The notes under the pieces are model-generated. The model worked only from the letters and a program-made list of their open reading frames with translations. It did no database searches and was not told the origin of the DNA. Below, in pieces: positions 11,085 through 23,204 of a stretch of 64,000 nt of DNA. Numbering within the stretch: the first letter of the stretch is position 1; the number at the start of each line of letters is the position of its first letter. This DNA comes from Platycnemis pennipes (Eukaryota > Arthropoda > Insecta > Odonata > Platycnemididae): contig OW121854.1 of assembly GCA_933228895.1 (NCBI GenBank), positions 6,017,131 through 6,081,130 on the forward strand. Direction: 5' to 3'. The position numbers were made by a program, and so were the translations under genes.

Positions 11085-11352
11085 GGGTGGTTCGAAAAAA
11101 AAGATTTTTTTAACTTGGGAATAGCATTAGTACTCAAAAGTTGCAGTTTTGGATCCTAAATATAGAAAAAATAATTACAAAATTCTAAGTTGACGCCTTC
11201 AGTTCGCCCAATTGGCTTAAAGTTTGAAAAAAATTGTTAAAATCTGTAATTCTGGATAAATAACACTTTTAAAATTTTTGTTTTTCTTTTACGCAACAGT
11301 CGCAAATAGCAGCTTATAGCATGTTTTCAACCCAAAAAATATATAACTCTTA
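11085..11352 (+). repeat. left terminal inverted repeat of the 1.4-kb transposon
   Basis: It matches the reverse complement of 12221-12492 with scattered substitutions and small indels over about 265 bp. Confidence 0.85.
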
Positions 11353-12220
11353 CATACCACCTTTAGTTCTCGCATACGCCCTAAAGTTGGTTAAAATACC
11401 TAAAAATTGAGATTTTATTATGCACTAAACACGTCGTAATTACATTTCAAAATTACAATGGATCATATATTTAAGCTTTTGCTTATAATATACAATACAT
11501 TAAATTTTATTGAAGACCAAATTTGTTACAATATAACATGAAACCCATCACTGCAGTATTAAAAATAAAAACTGTAAATCTATGATAATATTTACATTAC
11601 TAAACGGACATTTCTCTAACTACCTGGATTGCAGTGAAGTTGCATTGTTCTTGTTCGTCCTCATAGAGGAATGCAGTATTTCGAGCATGTACGACTTTCC
11701 AGAGATATTATACAATTGTTGCGCAGCTCTTAGCTCGTCTCAAACTAATTGAAACTACCCAGATTTCACCACGTGGAGGTGGCTGTACATCAAGTTCCAC
11801 CCACACCCTGCCCATCCAACCCTAGGGGTGTGTTATTTAAAATATTTACATTATTTACAGTTTTTACTAGGTAATCGCAGTACCCAACAAGTCAACCAAT
11901 TAGTGCGTATGTTTTAAGATCATTCAACAATATGAGGCATTGCTTTAACTTGACTTTTACAGTTTGACTTTTGTAGTTGCATGAAGTCATAATTGATCTT
12001 GAGAGCAAAGTTGCCCTTATGAAACCATCTCTAATCTCTTCTCCACTTTAGTAGAAGATTATGTTACAAGCTTTATTACTCATTCAACGCTTTGCGTGTG
12101 GCAAGGAAAGTTCATAGGCTTGAACTCTGGTAAAACAGCAGTATGAAGGAGTTGTTGAAGTATATCTGTTATAACCGTGAACCGCAAGCGAACCGCAGCA
12201 CGTCTTTCCTTCATCACATT

Positions 12221-12492
12221 GAGTTTCATCATTTTTTAGGGTTGAAACCATTCTATATGCTAACTAACTAATGCTAACGCTGTTGCGTAAAAAAATAACA
12301 AACAATCATATTAATATTTTTTTTCCAAAATTTCAGTTTTTACAACTTTTTTCAACCTTTAAGCCATATGCGCAAACTGAAGTCGTCTACTTAGAATTTT
12401 ATTATTATTTTTTCTGTATTTAGGATACTAAGTTGTAACTTTCGAGGGCTAATGCGATTCAAAAATAAAAAGTCGCATTTTTCGAACCACCC
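12221..12492 (-). repeat. right terminal inverted repeat of the 1.4-kb transposon
   Basis: It is the inverted counterpart of 11085-11352, ending in TTTTTCGAACCACCC before the flanking TA. Confidence 0.85.
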
Positions 12493-13265
12493 TATTTTAC
12501 ATCCTTCATGGCCTGTTTCATTTATTTTACACGAAGCTTGCACTTTCCAATCTTCCCGTTCACTTTTCCCTCGACGATTGTCTTCATCAGGCCACCGTGT
12601 CCGATTAAGTCGTTCTATCTTCTTAGAGTTTTCAGCAGACTTCTCTTTTCACCCACTCTTCTTAGGACTTCCTCGTCTTTTAATCGACCGATGCATTTAA
12701 TCTTCATCATTCATCTGCAGCACCACATTTCGAATGCTTCCACCCTTTTATTTTCTGCGACTGTCATCGTCCATGCCGGACTGCCGTTAAGAAACGAACT
12801 CCAGGTGTATGTTCTGATTGTTTCCTTATTTCTACACTTGTATTTTCAGCCTTAGTACATTTATATTAATATAATGCCCTCTTTGCCTGGGCTATTCTAC
12901 TGACTATTTCTTTCTTGCTTCGTCCATCGTTGGTTAATCGGCTTCCCAGGTAACAGAGCTCTTTCACCTCATCAAGTTTTTGTTTTCCTGGTCTAGCATT
13001 GGTTTTGGCCTCCTCTCTTGCTGCACACAAGTAACTTAGTCTTCTTCTTATTGATCTTCAGCTGATATATGGCCATTGTCCTTTCCATGTTATTATAATC
13101 TTATTCAGATCTCTCCCTCTCTGCTATGAGTGCTATGCCATCAGCGAACCGCAGCACGTTATTTTTTTCTCTGTGGATGCTCACTCCAGAAATCTTCTCT
13201 TTGATTTCAATGATGTCCTGATTGATTGATTTAAAGATTAAAAATTACGGGAGAAAGTGCAGAGC
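12493..13265 (-). pseudogene. RTE 3' part, continuation (decayed reverse transcriptase)
   Basis: This continues the RTE fragment of 10985-11084 with the minus-strand blocks for the GHILRHDGLMKTIVEG-type region, the AFEIWCYRRMMKIKW-type region, YLGSR, and the FADDIALIAE-type region, all in broken frames. It ends near 13265, just past the codons equivalent to FNVYIERAINE, so it is 5'-truncated. Small deletions are present throughout, so it is older than the copy at 2121. Confidence 0.8.
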
Positions 13266-13377
13266 CTTGTATCATTCGGTTTCTTATTTAGAAATATTAC
13301 AAGATTAAAAATAGGACAGTAAATAGAATTATTGAGAATAGCATCATAATCTAGCATCGAGGTTTTATTTTTTTCGG

Positions 13378-13663
13378 TCTGACACACAGCTGACTCTGTC
13401 AATAGAGGTGGTTGTGACAGGATCTCTTCGGACAGACATTACGTCCCCACCTCCGCTGCCTTGTCGTTCTTCGTCAATACTCTCAAGGACGGGAAGTGGT
13501 TGACGTAGATGTCCTTAACACAGCTCATTCTGTAGGCGTCGCTTTTTTCATATTTTAATTTTCGATTTATGTGTGAATGGCTCTGGTTACAAGATTAATT
13601 ACTTTTCATCTAACACTTCCGTGTACACAATATCGATTTCGGTTCCGAGTAAACGCCCCCATT
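13378..13663. mobile_element. MITE family M1, third copy (partial, diverged)
   Basis: The right-hand 285 bp match the elements at 49318-49854 and 52859-53396. Shared blocks include CAGCTGACTCT, TTTTGATTTATG/TTCGATTTATG, GTGAATGG, GATTTCGGTTCCGAGT, and the terminal CGCCCCCATT. The left half is missing or unrecognisable. Confidence 0.75.
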
Positions 13664-14195
13664 ATACAGCAGTTAACTCTTTGGACAACTACATTTTCCA
13701 ACAACACACTAACAGCATCAGATATTTTTTTCTACATGTATTATCTTTTAATATGTAATCATTTGTTTTTTTTCAATTTGTGAGACAGTTGAAAGCATAC
13801 GTACTTTAAAATAAGGTCTTCAAAGTTCGTAGAGAGCTTTCAAGGCTGTTCAAAATTACTGCGGTTTACCATGAAATCCGCAGTTCACTTGTTAATCTGC
13901 GGATATTTGCTAGAAAATCATTGCACTAACATGCATTTTGCTCGAAAAATACTGTAGGGATGACTGAGGAGCAAACGAGATCATATGCTCGGCCACAATA
14001 ATTACGAAAATCTCGGAACTAGGCGCAGCGTTGCATACAATCTGTAATAGTCTTCCTGCTCTCAGCTAATCACCGCCGTGGTTTATATTTTCAGCCACCC
14101 TCCCAGTTTTTCACTCGGAACGAAAAGAGATTAGTGGATTTCACTGGGAATTCTTTGGCAAAATAGGCTGCCCGAGTGCTTCTAGCATTTTTTCC
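13664..14195. other. no recognisable feature
   Basis: AT-rich with short frames only. Confidence 0.4.
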
Positions 14196-14640
14196 ACCTC
14201 ATTCGCTCATTGCGAGGGTCAGCGGTCGGAAGGCCCCGCAAAGGGTGGAGCGGAGAAGAGGCAATTTTTTTTTCATTTCCCTCTCCGTCGTCTAGGTTCG
14301 TGAAATAGGATTCCATGTCTCGGCGATGGGAAAAAAACGAGAGGTCCTGGGGCCTTGCGCGAGTGGTCCCCCGCCGCAAATTGGTTCATTTGGGGCCCAC
14401 AATCACACAGCGGAGAGGACCCTTTTGCGACCGGATGCGCGATTCTTCCCTTCCACTCACTTTAGGCCCCTTTCATTTTTTTCTGTCCTTCGTCGTGGGT
14501 GCGTGGGCGATCATTTTCTGGGACTTCTCGGGTCTTCTTGGAGCGGGCGGGGAGGGGAGGGGGGGGGATGGTGGAGAGGGGATGGAGGGAGGAGGGTGTG
14601 AGGGGGGGGGAGGAGGACCCGCCCTCCCACTCTCATGGAA
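14196..14640. other. GC-rich segment with a long G-run tract
   Basis: The base composition shifts sharply to GC. Positions 14547-14625 form an almost pure G/A strand with many runs of three to nine G, suitable for G-quadruplex or triplex formation. Overlapping frames on both strands are low-complexity and not convincing as genes. A regulatory or promoter-like island is possible but unproven. Confidence 0.5.
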
Positions 14641-14668
14641 TCACGAACACTATCGTAAAGAAGAAATC

Positions 14669-15086
14669 CTAACTTCGAGATACCTGTCACTGTGGCAGTT
14701 GGTACCACACATCTTCCTCAAATGCTTTATCGGTGGTTTACGATGGAATAAACGTCTGTGCGTAGGAACATGACCTTCAAATCCACACTCGAGCATTGTC
14801 GTATCCAGGTAATATAGCGTGAGTGGCAGACCACCGTTCACAGCGGAAGATGTTAAAAAGGAGACGCATTTTAAAGAAAATTCGGCTGATGGTTAACTGA
14901 GTGCGATGAAATAAGGATTTATCATCAATTGGCGATTCAAAACGTTCGAACATCTTTTTTTTACTAGGGTTTCTCCTCGATTTGAAGACTTTACGGTTGT
15001 AAAATAAACGTGCGTGCTTACCCGGCGAAGAGGTTGAAGAAATCCTTATCGGGTCTTCCACCGCTTCACATTGTCCACGCTGACCG
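14669..15086 (-). repeat. left arm of a 420-bp inverted repeat
   Basis: Read as reverse complement, this matches 16105-16525 with substitutions and indels. Matching blocks include the ends CTAACTTCGAGATACCTGTC / GACAGGTATCTCGAAGTTAG, then ATTGATGATAAATCC and CATCAGCCGAAT. Both arms can be read as related broken frames containing SPIDDKSLFHRT and TISRI.FKM.LL.NIFRCE.W. Confidence 0.85.
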
Positions 15087-16104
15087 ATGCGCAGTTGTCG
15101 GAAATCGAAAAAAGCTAGGCAAAATTCCAAAATAACATTTTTTGAGATGTAAACATGAAACTTCACACATGCTCATAAAAAATTGATGATTCAGGAATAG
15201 TGCATCGTTTTTCATGGTTCTCTTCCGTTTGTCAGATGCAAGGTCACAAACATGACCAAATTTAAAAAAAACTAGTGGACTAATTTTTTTCCAAATTTAG
15301 TATTCCAAGTTAGGTTGATGGTGACGTTGTGGGAGGAATTTGATCGAATAACAAATAGCGTGATCCATTAAAAAAATAACTTGCCCCTACATTATACATC
15401 ATCTTCAAATATTTTTGAAGCATTTTAGTACTATTCTATTATAAAGTGGCGGACTTTGTTTTCAGACAAAGTTTTTATATAAACTAGAGAATATCTAGCG
15501 TTTTAGGGAGAGACATGAAAAGTGACTTATACCAGAACACTCGTTCAAGACTCGTGAACCTGAAAGTGAAGAAAAATTAAAAATAAATTTTTCACGCCGA
15601 AAAATACATATGATTTTCCGACCGCGCGTCCGGGGTCTGGCTCCGCGCGGTGGGTGCGCCTGACTCGCTTACATTAATCAAGTGACATGGACCCTAAAGC
15701 TTCGAATTCGTTGTTTTCAGCTGCACTCATTGTCACTAACCTCCACTGTCTCTATATTAATGAAATCACGAGAATATTGAATCGTGCGAGCGGATAAGTT
15801 TACGAATAATCGCGTGAAGTTATTTTTCTTTGCGTACGCTCCGGGAACTTATTTCTTATTCACGCCCTGTCGATCACGATCCCACTTGACCCACTCCTCA
15901 ACAAATTGGACCCCTCTCGTGAAAGAACACCTCGAGATTTGGTTAGAGAGTAAAAATTTTAATCGGGACTCAGGCTTCACCATCAGCATTACTTGGAAAC
16001 CAGTGTTAAAAACGATCAGAAAACAAGGAGCACTCCCGACGTCTGATTGGATGCCAACGAGCCTTCCGACAAATAAAAAATACCAGCATTTCGAGCATCG
16101 AAAC
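15087..16104. other. spacer between the inverted arms
   Basis: About 1 kb with no long open frame and no recognised domain. AT-rich except for a short GC-rich patch near 15620-15660. Confidence 0.4.
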
Positions 16105-16525
16105 GTCGTCCAGCGTGGACAATCTGAATCGCTGGAAAACCGGAGAAGATTTTCTTCAATCTCTTCGCCGGGGAAACGCGCACATTTATTTTACGACTGT
16201 AAAGTCTGCGAATCGGGGAGAACCCTATTAAAAAAGATGTGCGAACGTTTTGCATCGCCAATTGATGATAAATCCTTATTTCATCGCACTCCTTTAACCA
16301 TCAGCCGAATTTCCTTTAAAATGTGTCTCCTTTGTAACATCTTCCGCTGTGAACAGTGGTCTGTTACTCGCGCAACATTACTAGTAGGTATGCGACTGTG
16401 CTCGAGTATGGAGTTGAAGGTCGTGCTCCTACGGACAGACATTTATTCCATCGTAAACTACGGATGAAGCATTTGAGGAAGATGTCTGGTATCAACTGCC
16501 ACAGTGACAGGTATCTCGAAGTTAG
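16105..16525 (+). repeat. right arm of the 420-bp inverted repeat
   Basis: This is the inverted partner of 14669-15086. Similarity stops sharply at GTTAG (16521-16525), matching CTAAC at 14669-14673. I see no clear target duplication. It could be a foldback transposon with decayed ends or an inverted duplication of an older repeat. Confidence 0.85.
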
Positions 16526-18115
16526 TGGAGTCAGCAGCAATGGGGGCGTTTACTCGGAACTGAAATCGCAATTATATGCACGAAGTCGTTGGATGGAAAA
16601 GAAAAATGAATTTTGTGAAAAAATTAATCTTCTAACCAGAACCATTCGAACATAAATCAAAAATGAAAATAAACAGAAGGTGACGCCTCCCGAACGAGCT
16701 GAGTTAAGTATATGTACGTCACCCACCTCCCCTCCTTGACTGTGTTGAGAAAGAACAGGAGGGGAGGGGAGGAGAGAAGGGAGGGGAGGTCTACCTGAAT
16801 AGATCTTGTCGCAATCACTTTCATTGAACAGCAAGTGTACCATTGATCGATAGCAAGTTTACCAATCAATTGGAATAGGCCGTTTGCGATGAGTTGAATT
16901 GATATGTATTGAAATGCATAGAAAATTCTGAGAAAACTCTGTATTCAAAGAATTTTTCCATCTGAATCTTGAAGTACATTAAATAAGCTATTATTAAATG
17001 AATGTTGAGGTAGGTCGATCCATCCCTGTTACGGTAGTAGAATAATCGCATAAGCTGATCCTCAAATTTGAAATTAGCGATGAATGATAAGGAGTGGTAA
17101 AAGAACCTTAGTATCTCGACTAGAGGTTATAGATATTTATAGTTCTCTCAAGCCTAATTCTTCATGCCGTTTAAACCTGTGATATTCAGAGTAATTTCAT
17201 TTTTATTAAATAGTCCTCTCGATATGTTTCAATCCACGAAGAAAAAAATCAGTTTTTGGATAATTTGTATCATGAACTCTCGTCGAATCTCATATACCTG
17301 TAAGATACTGGCATATATTTACCGTTATTGTGGCGATTTCCACAGTGAAGTTTGATTTACTTCAAGACACAAGACCTTATTCTGAAATGTTACGGCAAGT
17401 TCTTGCTTCACTCTTCAGCTTATTTTCATGATGTAATTTAAATATATTGGGAAATAAATAATGTTGCCAGCAGTAGAATTCCTAATTGTAATTACATATT
17501 TTACTTTGAGAGCAGTTGACCGGTGGTTATTAAGCACTGACGTAAGAGTAATTGGTAATTAGATGCTGCAAGGAACACAACTGTCTCTCCCCCTACCCTC
17601 CCAGTCGACATGAAAGGTCCTGAGAGACCCACAACTGCATTTATAACTTCGTTTACTTACACGAAGCGCCTATTATATCCTCAATAAAATGTATATAGAT
17701 CCACGGATACTAAAATTTACTGTGTAGTTGTTATAACTGATTAATTTTTTGGAATAGTTGGTAAAAATGAATGGCCATTATATCTGAAAATATTTTCTTT
17801 AGTAATTATTACAGTACGTGTGAGAGAGATACCCTAATGGATTCTTTTTTTTTTGTTGAAAAAAATAACTTATCAGCAGATTTTAAATGCCACGGATCTG
17901 TAAAAGATGTCCTTGCTACTGTACAACTCTAGGAACACAACTGAGTTTATCTGGTCAGCACAAAATTTAATGTTAAGTGTGTTCTCTAAATTGACAAAGG
18001 CAACGTCTATAATTTCATCCGTGCCCTTCGTGTTTTTGCATTACTAAAATGCAACTTATGAATCTTTCCTTGCGCTCTCAGAATTTCAGCTTTTGCCCTC
18101 GATTATGGAGGTTAT
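16526..18115. other. mostly featureless AT-rich sequence
   Basis: No domain or repeat recognised. A short purine tract (16757-16792, AGGAGGGGAGGGGAGGAGAG and similar) is the only compositional feature. Confidence 0.4.
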
Positions 18116-18620
18116 CTCTCTCAATATAATCGGTCATTCCCGCCCGGGCCTTTCGAATGAAATGAGTCAGTCGTTGCCCGGCGCCTGAGCTCTTGATTGC
18201 CCCGTCACGTGGGTGGCCCCCCGAGTCACGAGAACTCACTTGGAGACGATCACGGCGAGGCCTCTCCCTTTTTACGACTCGGTCCGACCGTGATTGGGGA
18301 ACTGCTCCCTCCGAATGGCACGGGTGACTTCATTGATGGGGGGGGGGGGGCGGAGGGAAGAGATGTGTGGACTGTGTGGGGACCCGTCGCCATGGGAGCG
18401 CTCGTATCCACACGTACGTAACGGGACGGTCTCGGGGAGCCCGGCGCGGGCCCTGGAGTCCGCACCGAGTGTCACCGGCGGTCATTAGGGCCCTTGCATT
18501 ATGGGGCCCTGCAATCGCGGTCCACAATTCCCCTCGATTCACTCCAAGAGACCGTTATGAGAGCGGACCGGATTCGCCCGGAATTCCGACCTCCCTGGGT
18601 GGGCACTTTAATAGCCCTTG
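18116..18620. other. GC-rich, CpG-rich island
   Basis: High GC with frequent CG dinucleotides and an 11-12-base G run at about 18339-18350, embedded in AT-rich DNA. All six frames are open for 60-85 codons here, which is expected of GC-rich DNA and is not evidence of a gene. It could be a CpG-island-like or unmethylated region, or part of a GC-rich repeat. Confidence 0.45.
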
Positions 18621-18799
18621 ATCTCCTTTAATGGTGGAGTTACTCTGGCCTACAAGGAAGGGAAAGGATTCCCGTTTCCCGCTCCTAGGAGCAGAACTAC
18701 TTCCCGAACGTCATTCACCTTTTTCGAGTCAAGTATCTCCACCACAATCCTACACCTATATACAATATATATATATATACAAAACGCAAAAAAATAAAC

Positions 18800-18965
18800 T
18801 ACCCCTGCGGTTAGGGGGATTCGGAATACTCCCGCAGTATCCCTGCTTGTCGCAAGAGGCGATTAAAAGGGCGGGGAGGAAAACCCCGAAAACAACCCCT
18901 ACTAAAAAACCCCTCACCGGCAGCGTTCATGCCGCGAAAATGCTTAGCTGTTTATCAACTCGTTA
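18800..18965 (+). repeat. putative interspersed repeat
   Basis: The block CCTGCGGTTAGGGGGATTCG ... ACTCCCGCAGTATCCCTGC ... TTGTCGCAAGAGGCGATTAA resembles GC-rich sequence that I have the impression recurs near the 5' ends of arthropod retroelements. There is only one copy here, so boundaries cannot be drawn. Confidence 0.35.
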
Positions 18966-19399
18966 AAAATAGGGCACACATTTTGGACTGATTATGCTAA
19001 TTTTATTAAAATACTGCTGCAAAGAGCTTTAAAACAAGACCAACATCAAGTTTTCGGGACAATTCATTACCAATAAAAAGTTGTTTCACAAAATTAATAG
19101 CAATCTATTTATGGATAAATGAAATGATCTGAAATTCTAGAATGGCATTGGAAAGGATTTTTCGTTACTGTGTTAAAATGTCATAATGATTGAACTCCAA
19201 CGTTTTTACCTTATGAGAGGTCAAAGAGAATACTCCCTCCGTTCCCTTAGAAAAGGCCAAAAAATAGGTACCTTTTTTGTTGTCATCGCGATAAAAATCA
19301 AGAGGTGCGCTATAAAAATTGTCAGTTAGTATGGTTAAACGCATAATAAAATGAGCTAAAATTTGATGTAGTTTGCACTTGTGCAGGTATTACGGTTCA

Positions 19400-19685
19400 T
19401 TCTTAATCGGTGCTCAAACTCGAGCCTACATAATTGTTGCACCGACAGTAGTCAGCACGGGCTGAGCCCGGACAGTCTTGTGGGTCAACTGTCTGTGTGC
19501 GGCCACACCACCCGGCCTGCGATCCACCCGCATGTTTGCCGTGTGCGGAGACCCGTAAGGAGGAGATGGGGATCCTGGAGGGTGATTTCTTCGGCACCCA
19601 GCCGGGTATCCGATTCCCGGTATGGGCAGGGGTTAAATACCCCACTTTGGCCCTGTTGTCCCTGCGGACAAGATTTAGCCAAGAC
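19400..19685. other. GC-rich block next to a SINE, unassigned
   Basis: GC-rich sequence with short frames on both strands. No domain recognised. It may be part of an older repeat into which the SINE at 19698 inserted. Confidence 0.35.
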
Positions 19686-19697
19686 TTGTATCATATT

Positions 19698-20029
19698 GGT
19701 TCGTTATTCAGGGGAGGCGACCGACAGTTGAGGTTATTTGCGCCATTTAGGATAGGAGGGTAATTGGGTAATGGTAGGAGTTTTCAGGGAACGGAGGAAG
19801 GGTGGAGAGAAACCCGGCTTTCGCGTTAGCCTACTCTTAACGAAAGGCGCCAAGGGGACCACGGCTTAACGTCCCATCCGACGGACGGAGTACTGAACTT
19901 GAAATGCCCTCCACTAGGCACTCAAGTGGGGACCGGTTTTCCACTGAAAAATGCACGACTGCCGGGAATCGAACCCGGTCCCTCGGGATGGGAGGTCAGT
20001 ACTCAAGCCACCACACCAACAAGATCCCT
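19698..20029 (-). mobile_element. tRNA-derived SINE (family S1), full-length copy
   Basis: On the minus strand the head carries a polymerase III A box (TGGTGTGGTGGCTTGAGTAC) and B box (GGTTCGATTCCCGGC), followed by a conserved body. The 332-bp unit is bounded by the 12-bp direct repeat TTGTATCATATT (19686-19697 and 20030-20041). The copy at 24833-25164 is also exactly 332 bp. No protein is encoded, so mobility would depend on a LINE partner. Confidence 0.93.
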
Positions 20030-20160
20030 TTGTATCATATTATTGTAGCATGTACTTATTGTACTAATATTTTACAAGAGTCGACTGGACATCAAAACTA
20101 CGCGAACATCAATACTTCGTGACAATATAAGTGAGACAAGTGCTTACCATTGGCCAAGGG

Positions 20161-20290
20161 AATGCCTGACGGGAAAAGAAAAATACTATCAATTGAAAAG
20201 CTCGACCTCCTCCTAAAAACAGACGAAAATCCACATATGAAGCGTGTTGAAATAGCGGCCAAAATGAAATTTCTGCCGTCAACTCAAGTT
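20161..20290 (+). pseudogene. CENP-B/Tigger-like transposase N-terminal fragment
   Basis: The frame MPDGKRKILSIEKLDLLLKT ... RVEIAAKMKFLPST resembles the N-terminal helix-turn-helix of pogo/Tigger transposases and CENP-B (KRKxLTIEEKLxIL ... EIAKxFGIPxST). The similarity ends after about 43 residues and no DDE domain follows, so this is a remnant. I found no convincing matching terminal repeats. Confidence 0.6.
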
Positions 20291-20299
20291 TGCTCTGAG

Positions 20300-23200
20300 A
20301 CTTTGCTCTGCGATTCTCTGTTACTCTCAGTTTCCGCTTATGCTCCAAACTCGTTTAAAAAAATATAAATTTCAAATGAATTATTTTGGCATGGTCAAGT
20401 GTTGTGGCGTTAATGGATTTGTAAGAGAAATTTTTAAATGAAGACAAAGACGTTTGTCGCGAGCCTCCAATGTTGCATGCTTAGGACGAAAATCTGGATT
20501 CGTGAATTGACTAGTATTGCTTAAACTAATATAGCAAATGATTTTAAACTTCAAAGAAATCATCTCAAAAGTATAACTCATATTATGTCAAAATTAACTT
20601 TCATTTGTGCCTTTCATATTGTTATAGACCAACTCCAAATTAACGCTGCCCTTTGCGACTTTAAAAAAATGTGCCATTTTTCATCCTCTCTACATAAACA
20701 TGCCTCAAAAGTAATTATTAAAAAAGGTCTGTTAATTGTATTGAACGAAAGGCTAAATAACCTTCACGCTGATATGCCTCTCTATTTTCAATAAGTCGAT
20801 AGGGATCTCAGGACGAGTCTATATACTTTTTGCATGGATAATAGGCATACCCAAAACGTGCTGTGTGGTCATTACCGTCATAGTTAATTATTTAGTGCGT
20901 ATCAACGCAAGGTATCGTACTTGTTTCCTGGAAGGTGTAATAATTGAAAATGAAACTCTCACAATGAATGAACACCAGCATTCTAAAGGGATGAACTAAC
21001 TTATGCAACGTCCCGCATATTGTTCCCCTGAGAGTTATGCAACGCACAAATTGATGATCAACTTACCCGGGAAGGGCAAACTTGTTTAGCATGTTTTCCT
21101 CGTTACTACTTTCAGGATTTCGCGTCGCTACAGAAACGCGCTGAAGTGAGTCCTCTGTATTTGGACGTACCTGCAGGTTTAGAGTTTCCTCTAGAGGTTT
21201 CCTCGGGTCGCTATTCCCGAAAAATCTTCTTCCAGGCGAAACTCAGTGTAATGCCGTCTTCTCGGTTAAAATTCCCTGGTCTCTTCTTAATTTCAATTGC
21301 CACCCTAATCAATCGCGGAAAGTAGGCCTTTTCTTTCGAAATGCCCCTTGTCCTCTCCGTTAACGTGTTATTTCCTTCTCCCGAGAGGGCGTGCTCGGCG
21401 ATTAGGAGAAGATTATTTGGCTAATTAGTCACTGATTATTTGACTGTGAATGCATACAAAATAATCGATGATTTTTGGACGACTGTGAATGTCTTAGAGT
21501 CAATTGTCGAAAAATCTATGATTGATGAAACAGAGATTGACAAATTAGAGATTTTAGAACGACTACCAATTGTAAACTGTGATTAGTCTAATATATAATC
21601 GATGACAACATAATCTGAGTTTATTGGCGACTATGAATACCACCGTAGGGGTGTGTTGGTTTCAGCATCTTAATTGAACTGGATTTTGTGTGGATGACTC
21701 CTTTTGTAGTGGAAATCTTATCAGGAAGATGAATGTATAAACAGTCCTCGATAAAAAAGTAATCTGGTGCCTTTTCTTTCATACGATGATATCGAGTTGC
21801 GTTGTTCATATTGCTCACTGCAATAAATCCATATAGGTATTTGGGAAACTCGAAACGCATTTGAAATTAATGGCTTTATGGTGGAAGTCTTCAACTAGAT
21901 TCAATTAAAACCATCATATCCTATTTGTGTCTGTCTTATTTGCGAAATACGAGTGTTGAGCGTCATATTCCAAATATATTCAGGCGTACAGAGGGAGCCT
22001 TTTCTTTACTTCATTTAGTTTTAAAATGGAGTTGGTTTAACATAACTCATTTTCGTCATTGTTTAAGTAGCATTGCCACAGTGGAATATAATGATTTAGA
22101 GTTTATCTTTCAACCGCTATTTTCTAACGTTCATAAGTATTTCGCAATGGTAATGAGCGTCACGGCTTCTGTTTGAAAGCGGTTTATAGAGTATTCGTAA
22201 CCATCATTTTTTACGGTTAGTAATTCTTCATAAAAAAAGACGGTGGTCACTTATGAATTTCACGACACGTCAAGATACCTTTTTTCATTTCTCCTGGAAG
22301 AAACTAGCAGTTTTCACCAGCTCGTTACTTGCAATCTTCTTTCAGCAAAACAATTAGCGCAATTATATTGTTTTCATCTGCAAACGTGAGAATTACTGGC
22401 CTCATCGCACACCAATTTGTTGAGAGTCTCTTTACTCGGCCAGAAACCTATTACCGACGACAGATGTAATTGCCACCATTCAATTAGCTCTGAATAGTAT
22501 CTTCGGCCACGAAAAACTTGCCTCACGCAACTACTTTCTAGGAAAAAATCCCCTTTGGCAAACTCAGACACACCATTTAATGGCATCAGTCCCACCTGAA
22601 CAAAGTGCTTGATTTATAATACAGTATATTTTTAAAATTATTTACCAGTCGATTTCTGTTTCTGGATAAAAAATTAGCCATTTCTTTGAAGGCTTGTGAA
22701 AAAACAGCTCTTAGTTTCCATGAAAATATCTATGAATGGAATTTCGCAGAAAACAAATTAATTCTCCTAAACAAGGTGATGTATAATTTTCTTACCATGA
22801 TTCGAGATTAACGTTGAAAAGTTGCGTTTCAAACATCTCCTGGATTATTAAAGTGAAAAGTGCTCAATAATGCTAGCCATTAAATCTCCCACACGCCTGC
22901 TGCTTTTCTTTTCTTGCGCTCGTGTCTCAATGTGATGATGCCGCACCACACGCAACACGCGGGCGCGGTTAACAAGTGCCACTGGCGAAAAGACACAGAT
23001 ATAGAAATGCAGAAAAATCACGAAGATGTGGACGTCGCTGACTTTGACCAGACAACTTCACGCCTCTTGTAGTGGAAGAGAAACTATTGTCAGCAACTGC
23101 TGACCAACGCAGCTGCACCGGAAGACTGACATAGAGCTGCAAGATTATTCGGAAGCGTTCGTTTAACAGCTCCTCATGGTCCAACTTGATTGTATCAGTG
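20300..23200. other. no recognisable gene
   Basis: AT-rich DNA with short frames. At 21420-21640 the phrase GACTGTGAAT/GACTATGAAT recurs three times, weak evidence of an old tandem arrangement. Nothing else was recognised. Confidence 0.4.
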
Positions 23201-23204
23201 ACCA

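Larger units (their letters stand above)
11085..12492. mobile_element. 1.4-kb DNA transposon with long terminal inverted repeats
   Basis: The ends read GGGTGGTTCGAAAAA and its reverse complement, flanked on each side by TA. The inverted similarity continues inward for about 265 bp: left arm 11085-11352, right arm 12221-12492, with matching blocks such as ATCCTAAATATAGAAAAAAT against ATCCTAAATACAGAAAAAAT, and TTTACGCAACAG in both. The element splits an RTE fragment, so the insertion is certain even though the family is not. The roughly 870-bp interior has no long open frame, so the copy is non-autonomous. A TA duplication would fit a Tc1/mariner-like element, but other superfamilies remain possible. 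Confidence 0.88.

Noticed and set aside
14315..14773. 152-codon + strand open frame in GC-rich DNA
   Set aside because: Low-complexity Gly-rich translation arising from the G-run tract; the opposite strand and other frames are open too. No domain.
15784..16467. 227-codon + strand frame as a gene
   Set aside because: Its second half is one arm of an inverted repeat whose partner is also open in a related frame; no domain, and the frame is broken in the partner.
18197..18621. Six overlapping open frames on both strands
   Set aside because: Expected in CpG-rich DNA with few stop codons; no frame has a recognisable domain or plausible splice context.
19956..20029. tRNA gene (B box GGTTCGATTCC)
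   Set aside because: It is the head of a SINE bounded by target duplications and lacks a complete cloverleaf by eye. Same reasoning applies at 24838, 23335 and 10240.
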